NCBI RefSeq assembly: GCF_020360975.1 | Contig: NW_025408674.1 | Location: forward strand, 3,162,001-3,226,000 | Direction: 5' to 3' | From: Hirsutella rhossiliensis | Lineage: Eukaryota > Ascomycota > Sordariomycetes > Hypocreales > Ophiocordycipitaceae | DNA: 64,000 nt | Shown here: piece by piece, positions 57,490 to 64,000 of the stretch | How positions within the stretch are numbered: position 1 is the stretch's first letter | Layout: each line of letters begins with the position of its first letter | Program-made: the position numbers and the translations under genes | Notes under the pieces: generated by a model | Told to the model about the DNA's origin: nothing | Databases searched by the model: none | The model's input: only the letters and a program-made list of their open reading frames with translations

Positions 57490-60400
57490 CTCTTGGGAAG
57501 ACTCCGCTAACCATGACTCCTACCTATCGGAAAATTCAACGGTAAAAACGTAACTAAATTCCTTAAGAAGTTCGAACGGGAGATACGCGTTAACCGTATC
57601 TACGATAAGGATAAAATAGACTAGCTTAAAGTCTATATCTCCTCTATATAAGCCCCTACTATTAAAATTCTTATAGACGGACTTACCTAGGAAGAAGCGA
57701 AGAAGAGACTCCTCTAATACTACTACGTATATAATATTAAATAACTAGAAACTACTAACGACCGCTTAGACTATTATAATACTAAAAAGCCTAAGACTAT
57801 TACGGAAGTCACGGAATAGCTTAGTCTCTACTCGTACCTATAGCGTAAGGTATAACCCGACGGCTAGGAAGAATCTATAGTCTAGTTATACTTTATCTAC
57901 CGTGCAATGCCGAAGGAGCTTATTATTAACGTTATAGAGAGAAACGGGAAGACATCTAAAGTTATCTCGAAACTCCTATATAAAAGCCTTGTCTATATAA
58001 TCAATAATTATTTAGCACCTCGCTAGGACGTTAAGCGATAAGACATAGTATCTAAAGTCTATAATTAGAAGCTTAAGAACCTAAAGAAAGACTAGCTCTT
58101 TAGGGAAATTAACGAAGTAATAAAGGAAGCCGAATCCGATAAGGGCGAAGAAAAACTTCCTAAAGAGCTAAAGAAAATAGATAAGAAACCTAGATAGCCT
58201 ATAAAGGAGATCTTAGACCTAATAAAAGCCTTTAAAGATATAAAGATTAACCTTACTCGCTAGTAAGAGTAGATGTTTAACTAGCTTAATAAGGAATAGA
58301 GACGCATTAGTAGTAAAGGCTACTCTTTAAGTCGTAGACGAGGAGGTAGCGTAAATACTATCGGATTTTACTACCTATCTAATTAATATACGTAGCTTTA
58401 GGTTAATACTTTTAACCGGCCTAGGAGATACTTCTATTACGGTAAAGAAAGATACTACCCTAATAAGTACGAGGTATACTCTTAGGACTACGAGATCGGA
58501 TTTATAATATATAAAGTAGTAAACGGGACTCTTTACCTTAGAAGAAAAGACAACGGAAGCGTAATTCCCCCGGTACTTACTAATAGGTTTTCTTAAATAG
58601 GTATATATATTCGAAGGCTTATTATATACTAGGTAGATATATAGCTAGACTCCTTTATATTACTACTTATAAAATAGGTTAAAGCTACGGTTATACTATC
58701 TTACCCGAATTAGGCTACTAGTAAAAGAGAATCCGGTTTCCTAGACTAGTTCTAGAGATACGGAAGCCCGTATAAGTAGAAGCTAAGGAATCTAAAAGTA
58801 AGCGATATAAGAAAAGAAGTAAGAAGGACATCGGTTATTATAATCACAGATAATATATAATAAAGCGATATATATAATTAGATAATCTATACGACTACGA
58901 TAGGGATTAATGCCTATAAGGGGAAAAGATAAAGAGTTATAGAGGACGTAGAGGAAATCGAGATAACGAGAATAGTAAAAACTAGCCTAAAGATTATCCC
59001 TATATACTATAGATATAGAGTAGATCTAGATAAGAAGTTCGATAAACTTACGGATAAAATCGTCGGAGAAATTATATATAAAAGAATCCCGATCCCTTTA
59101 AATTACCTAATCGACTTTATTCCCTAACTAAGCAAGAGACTTAGTATAAGATACGTAGATATAGCCTAAGGTATAGAAAACACTAAATTCTAGACCTTAG
59201 AGAAAGTAGAGAGCAATATAAGACCCTATAGAGCTACGATAACGGTTATAAAAGTAGCCGAAAATAATATAGAGAGTAGTTTACTCCTCCTCGAATATCT
59301 ATAAGGAAAACTCGCGGTAGCTTTAATATAAGTCGAAGAATAGGACGAAGAATGCTAGGTCGAACTAATTAAGCTTACTTACCCTACTTATAAAGAATCG
59401 GATTATAAGTGCCTCGAAGTCTAATAAGCACTAAAGGAAGTTAGGTTTATAACTAATACGATTAGCGCAACGTAACTAGCCTAAGGACTATCTAATTAAT
59501 AAACTCTAGAGGCAATAAGACTAGAAAAAGACAAATTTATTATATAGGAAGCAGCACTCTCGATAAGACACTAAGAGATAACTCTAGAGGACCTTATAGC
59601 GATTCCTATAATACGTATAAATATAGTCCTTATGCCTTTCCGCTCGCTTAAGTATATATAAGACCTACCCGGCATTTAAGTACGGCTCGGTAGCTAGAAA
59701 GCTAAAGTTCTAAGCGCCCTACTCGATACTAGGTCTAAAGGAAACCTTATTGCTAAAAGATACGTAAACGTATATAAGCTTAAAATCCTACCGATAAGAG
59801 CATTAATAACGGCGTATACCGGGTCCCCTATAGATATAGTTAGGGAGGTAGAGACTAATCTCTATCTAGGAACGGCCTAGATACTAATCCGTCTTTATAT
59901 TGCGCTAAACGGAGTCTTAGTCCCCTTTATCCTAGGCATGCTATTTATTAGAGCCGCGCGTATATTATTTAATTATTCCCTAAGGAACGGGGATATATAG
60001 GTTAAATATTAGATCGGCACTATCCGGGTAGTTACGCTAGCGGTAGGAGCTATTAGATAGGAGCTTCTAGACGAGGTCGATATAGTAAAATCCTTTTAGA
60101 CTACGACCTTAATAGTTAATAAAAACGTATGCGAAAGACTAAAGCTTAAGGAGGCTATATAGGAAATAGCTACCTAGCTCCTAAGAAATTTTTTTTAGGC
60201 TTCGGTAATAGAAGTCGAAGAAGATAACCTAGGAGCTACCTAATAATTACGGAGAGAAACCCTTGCGGATACCTAGACGGCCGAGATTCTCTTACCGGGA
60301 GGCAAGATCCTTAGTTATAGAGGGGGTGCTAACTAAGTCCCTAACCTAGCCTACGCTAGCGCAAACGAGCCCTTAATAGCACTAGTACGATAGCAATTAA

Positions 60401-63400
60401 TTATAGACGAAGGAGATAAGGCGATTCTAGCTATCGGATCTAAGATAGTAAAAGAGATTATTAAAGTTATAGTTATAGAGGCTATAGGAGAATTTAAGAA
60501 AAACATTATTAAAGCTAGAAAGAAGTTTTAAAAGATCTAGAAAGTTAAAGTTAAGATAGGGAGGAAACGACCTATTAGATTATATAATCTAAGAGTTAAT
60601 ACTCTCTTTAAAAGAAAAGCAGATAAGATTAACCCTATTAACGATACTCTATTAGACGGCTCGACGCCGGAAGGGGACCCTAACTAGAAGAAGACTAAAT
60701 AGAATACCGTTAAAGATAAGATATAGCCTAGACCTTACCTAGAACACTTAATAGGAAAATTCTTAAGTATACGGAAAGGAAAGCGGCTAACGTAAGAAAG
60801 ACTTAAAGCAATCTACGAACAATTTAAGGGCTTTCCTATAGAGGTAGAAATCTAGATCTTCGATAGTATTCTATTTAATAGGGAAGTAGCGTTATCCTAG
60901 GACTTTATAGAAAGAGGCAGAGTCGACCTAGCTATAGCCCTACTATAGGTTATTAAGATAATAGAATATAAGGTATAGTAAGTAGCCTTAATCCCGATCT
61001 TAAAAGCGATAGAGTAGAAAGTTATCGATATCCTTAAAATTAGACTAGAAATAGGAGTCCTTAAAGAAGGGCACGGGCCCTATAGGAACCCCTTTTTCCT
61101 AGTAATAAAGAAAGATAGAGGACTACGCCTAATTAATTCCGCTACGCGTATAAATGCCGTTATAATAAGAGATATAAACCTACCGCCGAATATAGATAAG
61201 TTTAGCGACTACTTCTCGATATATAAGATCCTTTCCCTCCTAGACCTTTTTTTAGGCTATAATTAGATCCCTTATAATATTAAAAGCCGTGACTTAACGA
61301 TATTCGCGATACCTATTAGCCTCTTACGTATATATATACTCCCTTAAAGGGCTATAAACTTAGTCGGCTAATTTATAAGGATAATATAAAGAATCCTATA
61401 AGACCTTATACTAAATATCTATAGGAATTTCCTCGATAATATAGGTATTAAGGGGCCTAATACGACGTATAATAATAAAGAGGTAGCGCTAGGAGTAAGG
61501 AGATTTATCTTCGAATACCTTATTAACCTCGATAAAGTCCTAGTTAACGTCGAACTCTCCGGTTATACGATTACGGGGGCTAAATCGAAATTCTACTAGC
61601 AAGCGACCGAAGTTATCGGTTATATCTATAGAATAAATAGAAGGTGCCCCGTAAAAGCTAAAGTTATTAAAATTAAGGAATAGATAAGATACCTTAATAT
61701 AACGTATATTAGAGCTTTCCTTAGTATCGTAGGATACTATTAAATCTAGATTAGATAGTTCGCTATCTTAGTAAAACCCCTTATAGACCTACTAAAGAAA
61801 GAAGTCTATTAGGAATAAGGAGACGAATAAGTAAAAGTAATAGCTGCCCTTAAGGAAGCTATTACTAATCTAGTCTTTCTAGTATCCCTCGACGTCGGCC
61901 TAGGAAGAGGAGATATTATTCTAATATATAATGCTAGTCTACTCGGCTAGGGGGCAGTCCTAATATAAATCGTCGACGGAAAGAGGCGCCCTATAAGGTT
62001 CGAAAGTAAAACGTAGTTACTAGTAGAAACTAAATACGATACGATAAAGAGGGAGTATAGGGCTATATTAAGTGCGCTTAGGAGACTAAGAATATACCTA
62101 TACGGCGTATATTTTATCCTAGAAACTAACGTATAGGTCCTAGTTAATTAACTAAAAGGTGCCCTTAAAGACGTCCCTAGAGCTATAGTAACTCGCTAGA
62201 TAAGCTATATTTTCCTCTTTAACTTTACTATACGATACGTCGAAGGCAAGAAGAATAGCGTGGCCGACGGACTCTTAAGAAAGCCTAAAGGACCTTCTAA
62301 CGTATTAAATAGGGAAATAGAAGGCGATATTAAAGAATTTATAGACTTCTACTTAAACGTAGTATAAGGGACTAAGCTATAAGGGGACTACTTAAAGGAA
62401 TCGAGGATAATTACGAACTTTCTTTAAACGTTAAAACGGCCGGAGGGCCTTTTTAAATAAGACTATAGGAAGCTATGTCTAAAGAGTCTAAGTTTCTACG
62501 TTAAAGATTAGAAGCTTTAGCGACTCCCTAGGAAGGAAGAAAGGGGACCTATACTAGTCGTAGACGACCTAAAAGAACAGAAAAAGATTATCGTAAAGTA
62601 CTACGCGTAAATAGGGCATAAAGGACAATAAGTTATATATACGTTTATAAAAGATAGGTATTAGTAGGCTAGCCTTTAGAACGATATTTACGGCGTAATC
62701 TCTTCCTATAAAGAATACTAATACTTTGCGACTAAGAGACCCTAGGAAGTTATAACCGCGACCGCGCCTAGCTACCCTATAAGTAAGATTTACTTCGATA
62801 GCTAGTATATACTATCTAATTATAGGTATTCGTACCTTATAAAAGCACGAGACGACCTTACTAGATAGGTAGAAGTAACCCTAGTTAAAGAAATTACCGC
62901 GGGAGCTATAACTAAATTTATACTCTTTATTATTTATAGGTATAGCGTAATACTACACGCTATAATTAATAGTAGGCCTAAAATAAAAAAAGACTTTAAG
63001 TATATCCTAGAGGATATAGGCGTTAAAGTTATCTAAACTTCGGCATATAATTTAAAGGCGAACGCGGTAGTAGAATAAAGGCACTAGAGGTTAATAATAG
63101 CGCTTATAAAAATAGCGGAGAAAAAAGGTAAGTAGATTAGATACCTTAACTAGGCAATCCTTATAGACCGAATAGTAGTTAAAGAGTCTCACAGAATATT
63201 AGCTTTCTACCTACTATATAGATAGGAACCGGTACTACCTCTTAAGGTAGAATACCCGACTTAGCGACTAATCGACTAAGACGAAGTAAAGATAAAAGAA
63301 GAATTATTTAAAGTATAAGTGCGAGTTTTAGAAAGGAAAGAGAAAGACGTAAAAGAAGCTAAGAAAAGAGTAATAAGATATTAGAATCGATTAGTAGAAA

Positions 63401-64000
63401 GGACAGACAAAGCTAATAAGTATATAATAAGGAAAGAAAGCCTATAACCTAGAGACCTCGTCTTACTATTCGACGTAAGATAATTAAATAATCTAGGGAG
63501 GTAAGCTAAGTATTAGATAAGGTAGAACGGTCCCTTTCGAGTAGTATCGCGCTCGGAGTAGTCTAGGGCGTATAGGATTAAGACTCTAGATAGAATCGTG
63601 CTCGATAAGATAATCCTAGGAAAGTATCTAAAGAAGTTTAAAAAGGATAAGGAAGGTTAGTAGTGCTCTACTAGGGATAACTAGTTACTCTAGGATAAGA
63701 TCACTCTTAATAAGAGGAAGAAGGAAGAAATAATAGATAAAGTAGATAATTTACTACTCCTACTAAGCAGAGAAGCCTTAGATTAGATAGTACTATAGTC
63801 GCAACGACTCCCTAACGAACCTTAGAAGGATTAAAGCTAGGAAGAGGAAGAAGAGCGACTATAGATACCTAAGAAAGGCCTAAGGCATACGATCGAGGTT
63901 TAGCTACTATAACTTAGTAAAGTAAAAAAGGATCTCTATACTAGAGCCCTAAAGACGCTAATCTAATAAGAAAAGGAGGAGGCAAAAAGGAGCTAGGGAG
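57490..64000 (+). pseudogene. D gag-pol polyprotein (RIPed, partial)
   Basis: One plus-strand frame appears to carry gag (about 57500-58700), a protease motif LLDTRSKGNLIAKR near 59716, RT, RNase H and integrase. RT at about 61060-61800 shows GPYRNPFFLVIKKDRGLRLI, LPPNIDKFSDYFS, ILSLLDLF, FLDNIGIKGP near 61430 and KVLVNVELSGYTITGAKSKF. A later block reads RAFLSIVGYY. RNase H-like sequence is at about 61900-62260. Integrase at about 62560-63400 shows FDSQYILSNY, SAYNLKANAVVEQRHQRL and SHRILAFYLLY. Stops are TAA/TAG at Gln/Trp positions. The polyprotein seems to be a single ORF without a gag-pol frameshift. Confidence 0.78.

Larger units (their letters stand above)
56376..64000 (+). mobile_element. 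Ty3/gypsy element D, 5' LTR and most of gag-pol (runs off window)
   Basis: LTR at 56376-56748 (373 bp) with ends TTTAACGGG and CCCGTTAAA, also found as a solo copy at 35382-35753. Gag-pol follows to the window end. The 3' LTR lies outside, so its target duplication cannot be confirmed (GTAG precedes it). Less damaged than A or copia: more CpG-containing codons survive and the reading frame is continuous apart from stops. Confidence 0.85.

Noticed and set aside
1..64000. CRISPR array, rRNA or tRNA genes
   Set aside because: No regularly spaced repeat-spacer pattern and no rRNA or cloverleaf-like sequence was seen; the organism is evidently a fungus.
31713..64000. Centromere or mitochondrial insertion as explanation for the AT-rich DNA
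   Set aside because: The TA excess is explained by CpA-directed transitions in recognisable retroelements; nothing else points specifically to a centromere, and no mitochondrial genes were seen.

Overview
This window looks like a repeat-rich, heterochromatin-like segment of a filamentous ascomycete (Pezizomycotina) genome. Outside two small islands, CpA/TpG dinucleotides are almost absent and TpA is in large excess, while CpG is kept. This is the pattern left by repeat-induced point mutation (RIP). RIP turns ATG into ATA and CAA/CAG/TGG into stop codons, so most of the window has no open frame although the wrecked proteins can still be recognised.

Layout: (1) 227-15061 is a Ty3/gypsy chromovirus ('A'; 186-bp LTRs, TSD GATAT) carrying a second chromovirus ('E1', 3732-11607, TSD AAGGC). 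A sits in or beside a RIP-damaged pogo/Fot1-type transposase remnant (about 15067-16640). (2) About 16640-21900 is a largely RIP-free island. It holds one convincing intact gene, a cysteine-rich secreted protein (18982-20229), and a truncated Helitron Rep on the minus strand (about 20490-22054). (3) 22055-31712 is a third chromovirus ('B', about 200-bp LTRs) that cuts the Helitron. Its 3' LTR is split by a young, barely RIPed non-autonomous element ('N', 28880-31694; 403-bp direct repeats, TSD CTAC). (4) 31713-36163 is an unclassified RIPed tract with a solo LTR (35382-35753). (5) 36164 onward is a second copy of A, cut by a minus-strand Ty1/copia element (41000-47384). This faces a second, plus-strand copia copy (from 47489), which is cut first by another E copy ('E2', 48308-56186, TSD GCTTC) and then by a fourth gypsy family ('D', 56376 to the window end).

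Most interesting: each chromovirus family whose 3' end is visible (A, B, E) carries an extra ORF on the antisense strand between the chromodomain and the 3' LTR. The A and B antisense proteins are homologous. E1/E2 encode a different one, Cys-bearing with a coiled coil. N shares its LTR termini and 4-bp target duplication with D, so D may be its helper. The only gene likely to be expressed for the host is the secreted protein at 18982-20229.
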